From a virus, in IMG/VR virus record IMGVR_UViG_3300046463_001154, positions 1 through 64,000 of that record: a stretch of DNA of 64,000 nucleotides, one strand, 5' to 3'. Both the position numbers and the translations under genes were made by a program. Within the stretch, counting starts at the first letter, position 1. Each line of letters starts with the position of its first letter. The notes under the pieces were generated by a model. The model was not told the DNA's origin, did no database searches, and worked only from the letters and a program-made list of their open reading frames with translations. Of this stretch, positions 51,341 to 59,301 are shown one piece after another.

Positions 51341-51994
51341 ATGTTGATTAAGTGCGCCGGCATTGGCCGGCTGGCTCTGTGTGCCTCACTGATTACCGCC
51401 TTGGCTGCCTGCTCGCATTCGCCGTCGGAGAGCGACGCGAAAGCGGTTATCAAGAGTCGTCTGGAAAACTGCGATTACCTTTCGCTCGATAGCTTCGATC
51501 GCGTGAACGGCATCGCTCAGGGAGACCAGTACTACAACGTCGCCGTCGCGTATTCCATTTCGCTTTCGAAGCCCGACAGCGACATCCGTGATCGGTTCAA
51601 GGAGCAGGCCAAGCTCACCAATCGAATTGCTGAGTTGCAGAAGGAATCTGCGGACAGCATGAAGGCGAGCCAGGAACAGTTCCACGAATACGAGCAGGCT
51701 CACCCTGACGATACCGATGCATCCGTCCACTTTGACGCAGAGGACTCGGGCAAGACCCTACGGGACAAGAACCGCGATGAAATCAACGAACTGAGCACCC
51801 AGCTCGCACAGGACAATGCCGCAGCGACCTGGTTGAATCGGCTTCGGAGCAGCTGCCCTCGCGCTGCAGACTCGTGGTTGTACACCATCAAACAGGTCCC
51901 GATGCAGGCTCTCCTCGATGGTGATGGCAAGATGAACTTCACGGAGACCATCGCAATGATCAAGACCGACAACGGGTGGCAGGCAGCACGCTGA
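51341..51994 (+). CDS. Lipoprotein with coiled-coil-like middle (217 aa)
   Basis: The N-terminus is a signal peptide with a lipobox LAAC (cysteine 24), so the protein should be lipid-anchored in the outer or inner membrane. The middle (about residues 85-150) is charged and helical, perhaps a coiled coil (TNRIAELQKESADSMKASQE); the C-terminus has a small alpha/beta end (GDGKMNFTETIAMIKTDNGW). AAAGGAACGAAC precedes the ATG. It has ordinary terminators on both sides and looks host- or plasmid-derived. A surface role such as superinfection exclusion is possible but unproven. Confidence 0.75.
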   Translation: MLIKCAGIGRLALCASLITALAACSHSPSESDAKAVIKSRLENCDYLSLDSFDRVNGIAQGDQYYNVAVAYSISLSKPDSDIRDRFKEQAKLTNRIAELQKESADSMKASQEQFHEYEQAHPDDTDASVHFDAEDSGKTLRDKNRDEINELSTQLAQDNAAATWLNRLRSSCPRAADSWLYTIKQVPMQALLDGDGKMNFTETIAMIKTDNGWQAAR

Positions 51995-52004
51995 GTGAAA
52001 CACG

Positions 52005-52029
52005 ACGGGTCTCCGGACCCGTTTTTTTT
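52005..52029 (+). terminator. Terminator between the lipoprotein and rep genes
   Basis: Stem ACGGGTC / GACCCGT with a 4 nt loop and eight Ts. It lacks the TATGCCGTC flank of the phage terminators. Confidence 0.85.
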
Positions 52030-52038
52030 GCTCAAAAA

Positions 52039-53187
52039 CTAAGCAGTCCTCATTAGATGCTTGGCTTCCAACAGGCTCCGCAGGCCGGCGATGTGTTCCC
52101 GAATCTGTGCCGTCACCGGCGGCCGTGCGCGTTCCTCGTTCGGCTTCGTGTACGAGTTGAGCGCTGGCTGGAACAAGTCGAGATCTGATGGCGTGGCGAG
52201 ACGGATCTGTCCGCGGGTGATCGCGTCAGCAAAGCCTGCCTTCCATGCAGCGGCCTGACGTCCGATGCCCTCATCGCGGTTGTAGATGACCATGCCCTCG
52301 CCTTCCGCGTCGATCACGTACTTGCGCTGACCGGAGACGTCGACAAAGGTCTGGCCTGCGCTATGACGAGCGATCTGGTCTGCCTCAAACTTGCGCTTGA
52401 GCTGGACCTCTGCCCTCACCTTCGCTTCATTGCGGTGGCGGAGCAGGTGACCGAAGTCCACTGTGCCGCGTAGGAGGCTCCGGAGATAGTTGATCGGGGC
52501 CTTGGCGCGCTTCAGGTGCTCCCACGTTACCTCGACCACATCGGAAAGTCGCTTGCCGTGCTCGCCCGCTTCCCGCATGAGTTTGAAAATCAAGAAATCA
52601 AAAAAACCCAGGGACCGCAGGCGTTGAAGATCCTCAGGCACTTGCCCCGGTTGTCTCTTTTGAAAAACAGAAGGGCTTAGATCCTTATATATACCACCGT
52701 CTGCCAACTTGGCAGACGGGTGCTCAAACGAAGGTGAGGGCGCTTGTGCGGGCTGCACTACCTTCGCTTCCATGGGCTCAACGAGGCCCAGCAAAGCGGC
52801 AGCGTGCTCTGTGAGATGGATGTAGGCACGGCCGAAGAGACCGGCTTCTACGTAGCGCGCTTGGGCGCGGCGATCGATTAGACCGGCAGACTCCAGATCG
52901 TCGAGGCTCCGGTAGAACGTCCGCATGGATTGCAACGCGCGCCCCGTCAGCAACTCGCGACGGGCGAAGATTGCAGCGTAGGGTTTAGCGGCGTCCACGG
53001 TGCGGGCGAGGGCGGATAGAACCGCTCGGGCACGAGGAGGGATCTCTTCGATGTGCGAGGCCCGGAACGCTGCACGGAAGATAACCCAGGGCAGGTTGGT
53101 CGTGTCGCAGCGAAAGGCGGTAAGGGCGGCTGAATCGTCGGGGTGTGTGTCACCCTCGCCAGCAACGAACTGTTGCGCGATAGACAT
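52039..53187 (-). CDS. Plasmid replication initiator (winged-helix Rep)
   Basis: The 382-residue protein resembles replication proteins of betaproteobacterial plasmids. A winged-helix domain lies at about residues 48-105 (PRARAVLSALARTVDAA through SLDDLESAGLIDR). A linker of about 80 residues follows, then a second helical domain (RLRSLGFFDFLIFKLMREAG, VTWEHLKRAKAPINYLRSLL). It would bind the plasmid origin and load the host replisome. The ATG at 53187 is the first in frame. Rep, ParB and ParA are in the same direction, as is usual on low-copy plasmids. A regulator of another type is possible, but the neighbours favour a plasmid Rep. Confidence 0.75.
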   Translation of the reverse strand: MSIAQQFVAGEGDTHPDDSAALTAFRCDTTNLPWVIFRAAFRASHIEEIPPRARAVLSALARTVDAAKPYAAIFARRELLTGRALQSMRTFYRSLDDLESAGLIDRRAQARYVEAGLFGRAYIHLTEHAAALLGLVEPMEAKVVQPAQAPSPSFEHPSAKLADGGIYKDLSPSVFQKRQPGQVPEDLQRLRSLGFFDFLIFKLMREAGEHGKRLSDVVEVTWEHLKRAKAPINYLRSLLRGTVDFGHLLRHRNEAKVRAEVQLKRKFEADQIARHSAGQTFVDVSGQRKYVIDAEGEGMVIYNRDEGIGRQAAAWKAGFADAITRGQIRLATPSDLDLFQPALNSYTKPNEERARPPVTAQIREHIAGLRSLLEAKHLMRTA

Positions 53188-53324
53188 GTCGAGCGGTCCA
53201 TTTTCAAAAATGGATTGAAGACGCTTGACTGTCTCTCGCTATCCGTTACACTCGGGTCTGTTGAGGTCCGCTACCGGTTGGCGCCGGGAGTGTGACGGGT
53301 GAGGTTGAGTCAACCAAGCCCTCG

Positions 53325-53360
53325 AAAGCCTTCGGTTCGCCCCGAAGGCTTTTGTTTTTT
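53325..53360. terminator. Terminator between rep and parB
   Basis: Stem AAAGCCTTCGG / CCGAAGGCTTT with a 6 nt loop, followed on the plus strand by TGTTTTTT. The minus strand has no T tract after it but the stem alone may reduce read-through from parB into rep. No gene is seen between 53188 and 53410; the region could hold the rep promoter or a counter-transcribed RNA. Confidence 0.7.
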
Positions 53361-53410
53361 CTACGTGGGTTAGTGCATGGCGGTTCCGTTTAAGTTAAAC
53401 GCCGTTGAAT

Positions 53411-54409
53411 TTAAAGGGTTTTATTTTCAGAACCCTCTTGCAGCACCTTCTGAATGGCTGCCTGAAGACGTTCTGCTTCCGCTTCCGACGCGAATTGCAG
53501 GCGCATGACATTCTTAGCGCGCCTCAGTTCGCAATACACCGACTTCCCTTGCTTTACTTTGACCGTGACCGGTACGGCTGCCGGCGACGCGGCTTTGGTC
53601 GGCTCAGCCGCCGCGAGCTTGACCGTCTGGCCTTGGTCGATTTCTCCAGCCGCCAGTCGCTTAAATGCCGCTGTTACTTGTTCGCCCCTGCCCTTCTTGG
53701 TCAGTCCAGCAAGCTGAAAAGCAGCCGCGGAGCCGAGGAGGGTGGGGCGTTCCGCGACCGAAGCCAAGACTTCCGTCGGCAGGTTCTCGAAGGCCAAAAG
53801 AAACGAGATGACGGTCTCAGAAACGCCCGTCCGCTCGGAGAGCTGCCCTCTGGTGAGATTGGGCTGCCTCGCAAGGATCCCCTTCAGTCCGACGTACTTC
53901 TCGTAATCCGTTAAGTCCGACTGCATCAAGTTGGCGAAGAACGCGCTGTCTGTGACCTCAGGATCAGTGCCTTCCAAGATGACCGCTTGAATGCTGGATC
54001 GCCCTAGTTCCCGGTAAGCATCGATTCGGTGGTGACCGGAGACGATTTCGTATCGTCCTTCGGCACCACGGCGCACGACGACAGGATGCACGAGCTGGTT
54101 ATGCCGGAGGTTCTCACGCAGTTCGGCGAACTTTTCTGGCGGCATGTGACGCCGCCGCCCCGCTACCTCCACGAGCTCTTGCAACTTAACTTCCATCGCC
54201 GCGTTTCCACCGTTTGCCACCTGGTCACGCAGCGCGGCCATTTCCGCAGACATCGCGTCGATTTCCGCTTGCTTCTCCTTGAGAAGTGGCATGGCGTGCA
54301 ACATCGCGCCTGGTGCTGTTTTCGGCTGGCGCGGTAGCGGCGGGTTCGGAAGGTCGACCACCGGAGCGATCAGTGCGGTTTTTGCCGCTAGCCTATCTTT
54401 GATGCTCAC
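53411..54409 (-). CDS. parB: ParB-like partition protein
   Basis: A centromere-binding CTPase-family protein that works with ParA to segregate low-copy replicons. The ParB box SGHHRIDAYRELGRS (about residues 125-140) is followed by a helix-turn-helix (LTRGQLSERTGVSETVISFL). The N-terminal part has a coiled-coil-like stretch (KEKQAEIDAMSAEMAALRD) and the C-terminus a dimerisation-like end. GTG at 54409 is preferred because GAAGGAG lies 5 bp upstream and the start overlaps the parA stop by 4 bp (GTGA). Confidence 0.9.
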   Translation of the reverse strand: MSIKDRLAAKTALIAPVVDLPNPPLPRQPKTAPGAMLHAMPLLKEKQAEIDAMSAEMAALRDQVANGGNAAMEVKLQELVEVAGRRRHMPPEKFAELRENLRHNQLVHPVVVRRGAEGRYEIVSGHHRIDAYRELGRSSIQAVILEGTDPEVTDSAFFANLMQSDLTDYEKYVGLKGILARQPNLTRGQLSERTGVSETVISFLLAFENLPTEVLASVAERPTLLGSAAAFQLAGLTKKGRGEQVTAAFKRLAAGEIDQGQTVKLAAAEPTKAASPAAVPVTVKVKQGKSVYCELRRAKNVMRLQFASEAEAERLQAAIQKVLQEGSENKTL

Positions 54410-55641
54410 AATGACTCCTTCTGCGCTTCCCACAGCGCTACGATTTCTTGATCGATCATTTCAGCGAACCGATCGTACGCCTCGCGGGCCCGTTGGTAAG
54501 TTCTAGTGCTTCCGTCGTACTTGGCTATGTCATAAACCGTCCCGAACTCTGCCGCAGCACTCGCTGTCACCGTTGTCGTCGGGATCTCAACCGGAAGAAC
54601 GAAGGATTCATAGGTCCGATTAATCCAGTCACGGACGGCGTGCGTCGAGGCCAGGCTGGAATCGACCTTCGACAGAAGCACATGGATGAAGTCGAACCGT
54701 TTGTTATCGACCTCAGGTACCAACCCCTTCATGCTGTCGGCAAGGTCCGCGAAGAGATTCCAAAATTGGGTCGACGAGGCGTAGTCCAGCGCGCTCGGGG
54801 GCGTGGGCACGATAAGAGCATCGGCCGCCATAAACGCATTGATGGTCATGTACGACAGTGCGGGCGGCGTATCAATGATGACGACGTCGTAATCATCCAA
54901 GCACGGCTCGAGCCCTTTGTTTAGGACGTTCCAAAATTCGAAGGTAGGATCCTTCGACTGCTTGAAAGGTAGGAAGAATTCGGCCCCAAACAGCGCGGCA
55001 CTCGCCGAGATTAGATCAATTCCGTCCCAGTACGTCGATTTGATCGCGTACTCCACGCTCTGATGTTCTCCGTAGACGAGGGGTAGGACGGTCTGGTCTT
55101 CCTCCACCTCGCTGTCCGCCAAGATACCCGTGAGCGCCGTCAGCGAAGCTTGCGGGTCCAGGTCAATCAGCAACACACGTCGCCCGTAGAGAGACAGGCC
55201 TTGGGCCAACGTCATCGCAGTGGTAGTCTTGCTGACTCCGCCCTTGAAGTTGCCGATGGCGATCTTTTTGCCCTTCACGCCCGGGGGCCGTTTGGTGAAC
55301 GGTCCGAGCTTTGCGATCCATTCGCGCGTTTCTGTTAGAGTGAACTCACGCGTCCGGTTCGCTGCAGTCCCCGGCGGAAGTCCGAGCTCGGGCTTGTCCC
55401 ACGAGTAAATAACTTTTTTGCGGTCCACCCGACAGAGCGCCGCTACCTGCGAAGTCGTAAAGACCGGAGAGCGCTTGCGGGGGTGGGGCGCGAGCATGCT
55501 TTCACGGACGTTGACCAGCATCTGGCTTGCGTGATCCGCAACCTTTCGAAGGTCGCTTAGCGGAACCCCTGGCAGAACGTGTTTCACCGCGGGTGCGATG
55601 GAAACGATTGGTTTATCAACACGGAGACGTGCGTCAGCCAT
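54406..55641 (-). CDS. parA: ParA-like partition ATPase (type Ia)
   Basis: A 411-residue Walker-type ATPase with the deviant P-loop KGGVSKTTT (lysine near residue 138), the A' motif LLIDLDPQASLT and the B motif VVIIDTPPAL. The N-terminal 110 residues include a DNA-binding helix-turn-helix (TTSQVAALCRVDRKKVIYSW), as in P1-type ParA, which usually represses its own operon. ATG at 55641 is chosen over a longer frame to 55686. It is coupled to parB downstream, and an intergenic region with repeats lies upstream. Confidence 0.92.
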   Translation of the reverse strand: MADARLRVDKPIVSIAPAVKHVLPGVPLSDLRKVADHASQMLVNVRESMLAPHPRKRSPVFTTSQVAALCRVDRKKVIYSWDKPELGLPPGTAANRTREFTLTETREWIAKLGPFTKRPPGVKGKKIAIGNFKGGVSKTTTAMTLAQGLSLYGRRVLLIDLDPQASLTALTGILADSEVEEDQTVLPLVYGEHQSVEYAIKSTYWDGIDLISASAALFGAEFFLPFKQSKDPTFEFWNVLNKGLEPCLDDYDVVIIDTPPALSYMTINAFMAADALIVPTPPSALDYASSTQFWNLFADLADSMKGLVPEVDNKRFDFIHVLLSKVDSSLASTHAVRDWINRTYESFVLPVEIPTTTVTASAAAEFGTVYDIAKYDGSTRTYQRAREAYDRFAEMIDQEIVALWEAQKESL

Positions 55642-56121
55642 AATTGGCGCCTCTGTCCTTCGGACACAATAAAGCGATTCGTTCAAGTCGGTTTGTTTTC
55701 GCCAAAAACGCGTACCAAAGACAGAACATTGGCGAAAGTGCTTCGAACTGTAAACGGTAAACCGGAAGGTGACAAGGTAAACCGTTGTTGCGAAGCCGCG
55801 CCGGGACTAGCTTTCGCGGATAAACCTCGAATCAGTCTTAAGATGGATCGCCGACGTGAAACAACGACTGTCAAGGTTGAAGGCTGTCGATGTCGTGCCA
55901 AATCAAAGACTTAGGTCCCCGGCGGCGATTTTGTTTCACGAGTTCGGAACCGAACTCCGCCGGGCGGCAGCATATTCGGCATCCAGACCACCCGTAGCGT
56001 GCCCAAGAGGGCTACAGAGCTAGAAACGTAACGAACAGTACGTTTTTTGTAGTGCAAGGGCTTGCAACTAACCGTCTACCAATTTGAGGCGCGCAACGAC
56101 GGTCGACGAAAGCGTGTAGGA
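55642..56121. other. Probable par control/centromere region
   Basis: About 480 bp upstream of parA without a plausible gene. It holds GGTAAACCG twice, 20 bp apart (55756-55764 and 55776-55784), next to a related TAAACGG; half-sites of the chromosomal parS type, GTGAAAC (about 55856) and GTTTCAC (about 55933); and a palindrome GAGTTCGG-aa-CCGAACTC (55940-55957). These are candidate ParA operators and ParB centromere sites. Confidence 0.5.
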
Positions 56122-56141
56122 TACTGTTCACCCATACAGTG
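56122..56141 (+). promoter_or_regulatory. LexA (SOS) box upstream of imuA
   Basis: TACTGTTCACCCATACAGTG contains CTGT-N8-ACAG with matching flanking TA and TG, the LexA consensus. It is 13 bp before the imuA start, so DNA damage should induce this gene. Confidence 0.85.
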
Positions 56142-56153
56142 CTTGTTGCCGTC

Positions 56154-56867
56154 ATGTCCGCACTACCGAAAAACATTGAAGAGATCCATCCGTCGTTGTG
56201 GCGAGCCAATCAACTGGCTCGCAGGGCAGGGCGCACCGTGGACACCGGTTACGAGAAGCTCTCCGCCGAGTTGCCCGGTGGTGGATGGCCAGTTGGCAAT
56301 CTCGTCGAGTTGTTAGTTCAGCAGCCGGGGATAGGGGAGATCCGGATGCTCCAGCCCGCGCTCGCAGCCGTAGCGAAAAGGCCGGTCGTCTTCGTCAAAC
56401 CGCCGCATGTCCCTGACGCAATGGGTCTCTCGTATATTGGCCTGCCCATCGATAAGCTAATTCGGCTGGAAGTCGGTAGGACCGCCGATGTGCTGTGGGC
56501 GACCGAGCAGATACTGAAGGCCAACACGTGCGGGGCAGTGTTGCTTTGGCAGCAGCACATTCGCCCTGAGTCTCTCCGCCGACTTCTGCTTTGCTCGCAA
56601 TCGTCGGAGATGCTGTTCTTTGTCCTGCGCCCGCTCGTCGCTGAGAACGACACATCGCCCGCGGTCCTACGACTGGCTATTCGTCCGGCCGCAGGTGGCG
56701 TATCGGTCGACATCGTAAAGCGCAAAGGCCCGGTCGGCGTTGAACCCTTCAACCTTGCGTTGAGGCCTTCGCCCATTCTACTGAGCCCATATGGTCGCTC
56801 GAACAAGCCTGCTCGAAAGCTAGAACCTGTGGCGATCCTGGCAAACACGCAAGCAACGGTGGAGTGA
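56154..56867 (+). CDS. imuA: ImuA-like SOS mutagenesis protein
   Basis: A 237-residue RecA/SulA-like protein of the ImuA family, which in many bacteria is encoded with ImuB and DnaE2 and takes part in damage-induced mutagenesis. Typical features are the N-terminal HPSLWRANQLARR, the VPTGY-like region replaced by VDTGYEKLSAELPGGGWPVG and LVELLV, and the conserved RRLLLCSQSSEMLFFVLRP. ATG 56154 lies just after the LexA box; an upstream GTG/TTG would fall inside the operator. No imuB or dnaE2 follows, only a 106-residue gene; they may have been lost. Confidence 0.82.
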   Translation: MSALPKNIEEIHPSLWRANQLARRAGRTVDTGYEKLSAELPGGGWPVGNLVELLVQQPGIGEIRMLQPALAAVAKRPVVFVKPPHVPDAMGLSYIGLPIDKLIRLEVGRTADVLWATEQILKANTCGAVLLWQQHIRPESLRRLLLCSQSSEMLFFVLRPLVAENDTSPAVLRLAIRPAAGGVSVDIVKRKGPVGVEPFNLALRPSPILLSPYGRSNKPARKLEPVAILANTQATVE

Positions 56868-56868
56868 G

Positions 56869-57189
56869 ATGCCGCGCAAGTTGCCGCGCTTTGAGCCCGT
56901 AGGCGTGGAGGAGGGCAGGGCGCTCTGGAAGAAGTACCGCAATAATGCAGACATCCAGCGTCTGCTCTTGGAGATAGCACACGGCCGGCAGGTCTTCGCG
57001 GATCTCGACGGCTACTTTTCCGTGGTGCAAAAAGTCTGGCAAGAACAAGGTCTCGGGCAGCTCGTTGCCATGGAGAAGATGCGGTTACTGCTCGTCGAAC
57101 AGAGCCTGCGTCAGCGCACACTCACGGGGCTGAAACCAGCGCCCAGGAAAGATGAACCTGGAGAACCTGAGCCCGCGCTAGTCGACTAG
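56869..57189 (+). CDS. Uncharacterised protein in the SOS operon (106 aa)
   Basis: It begins one base after the imuA stop, so both are under the LexA box. The product is a helical soluble protein (EEGRALWKKYRNNADIQRLL...QVFADLDGYFSVVQKVWQE) with a charged Pro-rich end. It occupies the place of imuB but is far too short and has no Y-family polymerase motif. Convergent with the ligase gene. Confidence 0.62.
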   Translation: MPRKLPRFEPVGVEEGRALWKKYRNNADIQRLLLEIAHGRQVFADLDGYFSVVQKVWQEQGLGQLVAMEKMRLLLVEQSLRQRTLTGLKPAPRKDEPGEPEPALVD

Positions 57190-57190
57190 T

Positions 57191-57844
57191 TCAATGACCG
57201 GAAGATCTGCGTCCAAAACCGAGAGCGGCAGGGCGGCTGTACTTCGAATTCTTTACTTTGAGCCAGTCGCGAGAACGCCCCGCTTGGTAGGGCGAGTCTA
57301 GACGCTTCGCCATCAGACCCTCGAGGTCGTGCGCGATGGCTTGCTCGAATACCCACTCTCCCGCGGTTTCAATGCCGACTGGACAAACCAGCACTGGCGT
57401 GTCATCGAAGGTCTCTCGAAGAATCTTTTTGCGCTCGTTGAGCGGCATGCCACGGAGGTCATCGTTCCCCGCCGCAAGGATGTCGAAAACGTAGAGACGG
57501 GCAGGGTGCTCGCGAGCAGCCGCCCGCACGCGCATCGGGATGCGAGTCCGGGCACGTGTCTGGAGTCGTTCGAATGAAGGGCGCCCGTTCTGTTCGTCAA
57601 CGGTCAGTTCAGCGTCCCAAATGAAATTGCCCGGCACTGCCTCAACGGCCTCGATTATGTCTGGAAAGGTCGAATTGAGCGGCGTGCCGTGACGGGAGAA
57701 AAGATCCACCCTTTCCTCGCACTTTCGTACGAACGCCCTGTATCCATCGTATTTGATTTCAAAAATCCATCCTTCGCGAGAGAAGGGTGCACGCGCAAGA
57801 ACGCCATGCATCAGGTCGCTTGGCTCGATCACCGGCAGACCCAC
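57191..57844 (-). CDS. Minimal ATP-dependent DNA ligase (adenylation domain only)
   Basis: A LigD/LigC-type ligase domain. Motif I is FEIKYDGYRA (adenylated lysine about residue 31); motif III region is WDAELTVDE; FDILAAGNDDLRGMPL and motif IV EGLMAKR (about 175-181) follow, and motif V is DWLKVK. At 217 residues it stops right after motif V and lacks the OB-fold domain that completes the reaction in most ligases of about 310 residues. It may work as a very small ligase, with a partner, or be a truncated remnant. It starts 3 bp after the upstream gene's stop. Confidence 0.82.
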   Translation of the reverse strand: MGLPVIEPSDLMHGVLARAPFSREGWIFEIKYDGYRAFVRKCEERVDLFSRHGTPLNSTFPDIIEAVEAVPGNFIWDAELTVDEQNGRPSFERLQTRARTRIPMRVRAAAREHPARLYVFDILAAGNDDLRGMPLNERKKILRETFDDTPVLVCPVGIETAGEWVFEQAIAHDLEGLMAKRLDSPYQAGRSRDWLKVKNSKYSRPAALGFGRRSSGH

Positions 57845-57846
57845 GC

Positions 57847-58344
57847 CTAGCCGCCCGCTTCGTGCGGGGGCGCGTCCTTAAGCCAAGTGAGGATTGTCGG
57901 CCTAAGCGTGAACGCGGGCGCTTTCAGCCAATCTTCAACGGCTTCCGGAATCTCCGGCAGTACCTCGTCGACGTCGAACGGCTCGTCCGGTTCACCCGGC
58001 TGATCGACGGAAAGATGGGCACCAGCCAACCGGTCACCGTCCCAGTACAGCACGCAATACTCCGCGATGTCGGCCGTTGTTCCAGGCGGATGGTCGCGCA
58101 GCAGCATGCTGATATTCGAGCATTGCTTCTTGAGATCGTCGCTCATTGCGTAGCCGCTAGGGTTCGCCGGTGGAAAGCTGGCTGTCACGAACGCTAGCTT
58201 GGCCCAAGCGTTGTCTGGATGGCAGCCCGAGTAGGCGCAGAAATGCTCGAAGTCGTCGAGCGCATTATGACCATATTGGTTCGCCTTAAGTGGGCGCGCT
58301 CGCAGAAGCTCCGCAAGCATCTCGTCAGGTTTTCCGTAGCACAT
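57847..58344 (-). CDS. Uncharacterised protein upstream of the ligase (165 aa)
   Basis: A soluble acidic protein with a Pro/Glu-rich C-terminal half (DQPGEPDEPFDVDEVLPEIP). GAGGGAGG lies 6 bp upstream of the ATG at 58344, which excludes the longer frame to 58392. It is coupled to the ligase gene. No domain recognised. Confidence 0.6.
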   Translation of the reverse strand: MCYGKPDEMLAELLRARPLKANQYGHNALDDFEHFCAYSGCHPDNAWAKLAFVTASFPPANPSGYAMSDDLKKQCSNISMLLRDHPPGTTADIAEYCVLYWDGDRLAGAHLSVDQPGEPDEPFDVDEVLPEIPEAVEDWLKAPAFTLRPTILTWLKDAPPHEAGG

Positions 58345-58403
58345 GTCGACCTCCCTCTGATAATCTGCCCGCAGCAAGGCTGATACCCGCAACGGAGACA
58401 GCG

Positions 58404-58658
58404 ATGGTCAAGGTTGAGTTAGATCTGAGCGACGACATATATCGCAGCTTGGTCATGGTCGCCGAGGCTTGCAGCGTCGCAAATAAGCAACGCGACGGCG
58501 CGACCACTCACGGTCCACTGGATGTCAAAGCGCTGCTTATGATGCTTGCCGAGGATGCAGCCATGGTTCACAGCCGGCCCGGCTCATGGGAAGGTTCGAA
58601 TGCGTCCGAGCTCTTGGCGTCACACGGCTACTGCGTGTCAAGAAATAGGGACAGGTAA
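58404..58658 (+). CDS. Uncharacterised small protein (84 aa)
   Basis: The product starts KVELDLSDDIYRSLVMVAEA, a strand-helix pattern often seen in small ribbon-helix-helix-like or plasmid accessory proteins, but the match is not strong. AACGGAGACAGCG precedes the ATG. It is divergent from the ligase pair and 19 bp upstream of the potassium channel gene. Confidence 0.55.
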   Translation: MVKVELDLSDDIYRSLVMVAEACSVANKQRDGATTHGPLDVKALLMMLAEDAAMVHSRPGSWEGSNASELLASHGYCVSRNRDR

Positions 58659-58677
58659 AAGTTCGATAGAAACAATT

Positions 58678-59277
58678 ATGTCAAATCAAAGTGCGATTCT
58701 GGTTTTTCTGACATCTTCAATTGTCTTTACGCTGTGCATCTTTGCCATACTTAGAACCCAGCGAAACCTTGGCCGCCTCAGACTTTCGGTAATGCTCGCG
58801 GTCACTGCGGTTTGTTACTTCATCATTGCCACACTCTTGTGGTTCGCGATACACGACTGGCTATCATACGGCCGCGATCTCATCCCGGCGATTCTTCTGC
58901 TCATTTGGGAGTTCGTTGTACTTGCGGTCCTGTACTACAGATCGCCGCTGACAAAGCTGACTGCAATAGGCGTGATCGTAGCCTGGACCATTTTCATGTA
59001 CACCCGTTTCTACATGACCTCTGGGGTATGCAGCGACGCTGACTGTCTGGCGATCAACGTAAAGCACGACTGGCGCAGTGCGCTGTACTTTAGTGTGATC
59101 ACCTTCACCACGACCGGCTACGGCGACTACCACCCGCGCGAGCCGGATAGACTCATCGCCGCTTCCGAAGCTCTCGTCGGCTATATTTTTTTCGGCCTTT
59201 TTGTGTCGCTGCTCGCTTCATATTTCTCACGTTCGGAATCCCGCGAAGATCGAGGGGAAGGACATTTCAGCGGGTAA
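58678..59277 (+). CDS. Potassium channel with GYGD selectivity filter
   Basis: A 199-residue membrane protein with about four hydrophobic segments (residues about 5-24, 36-58, 66-90 and 95-113), a pore helix with the selectivity filter TTTGYGDYHP (about 143-152), and a last span (ASEALVGYIFFGLFVSLLAS). The filter is diagnostic for potassium channels. The voltage-sensor arginines are lacking, and no RCK domain follows. ATG 58678 follows AGGTAAAAG at some distance. Channels like this occur on plasmids and in chromosomes; its presence here is unusual for a phage. Confidence 0.85.
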   Translation: MSNQSAILVFLTSSIVFTLCIFAILRTQRNLGRLRLSVMLAVTAVCYFIIATLLWFAIHDWLSYGRDLIPAILLLIWEFVVLAVLYYRSPLTKLTAIGVIVAWTIFMYTRFYMTSGVCSDADCLAINVKHDWRSALYFSVITFTTTGYGDYHPREPDRLIAASEALVGYIFFGLFVSLLASYFSRSESREDRGEGHFSG

Positions 59278-59301
59278 TGTCTTGCTTTGTCCCGCTTGGG
59301 G

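Noticed and set aside
55579-55914. Plus-strand frame upstream of parA
   Set aside because: It overlaps the parA start in antisense and covers repeats likely to be operators; no ribosome binding site.
56869-57189. imuB remnant
   Set aside because: The product has no Y-family polymerase motif and is only 106 residues; it looks like an independent small gene.
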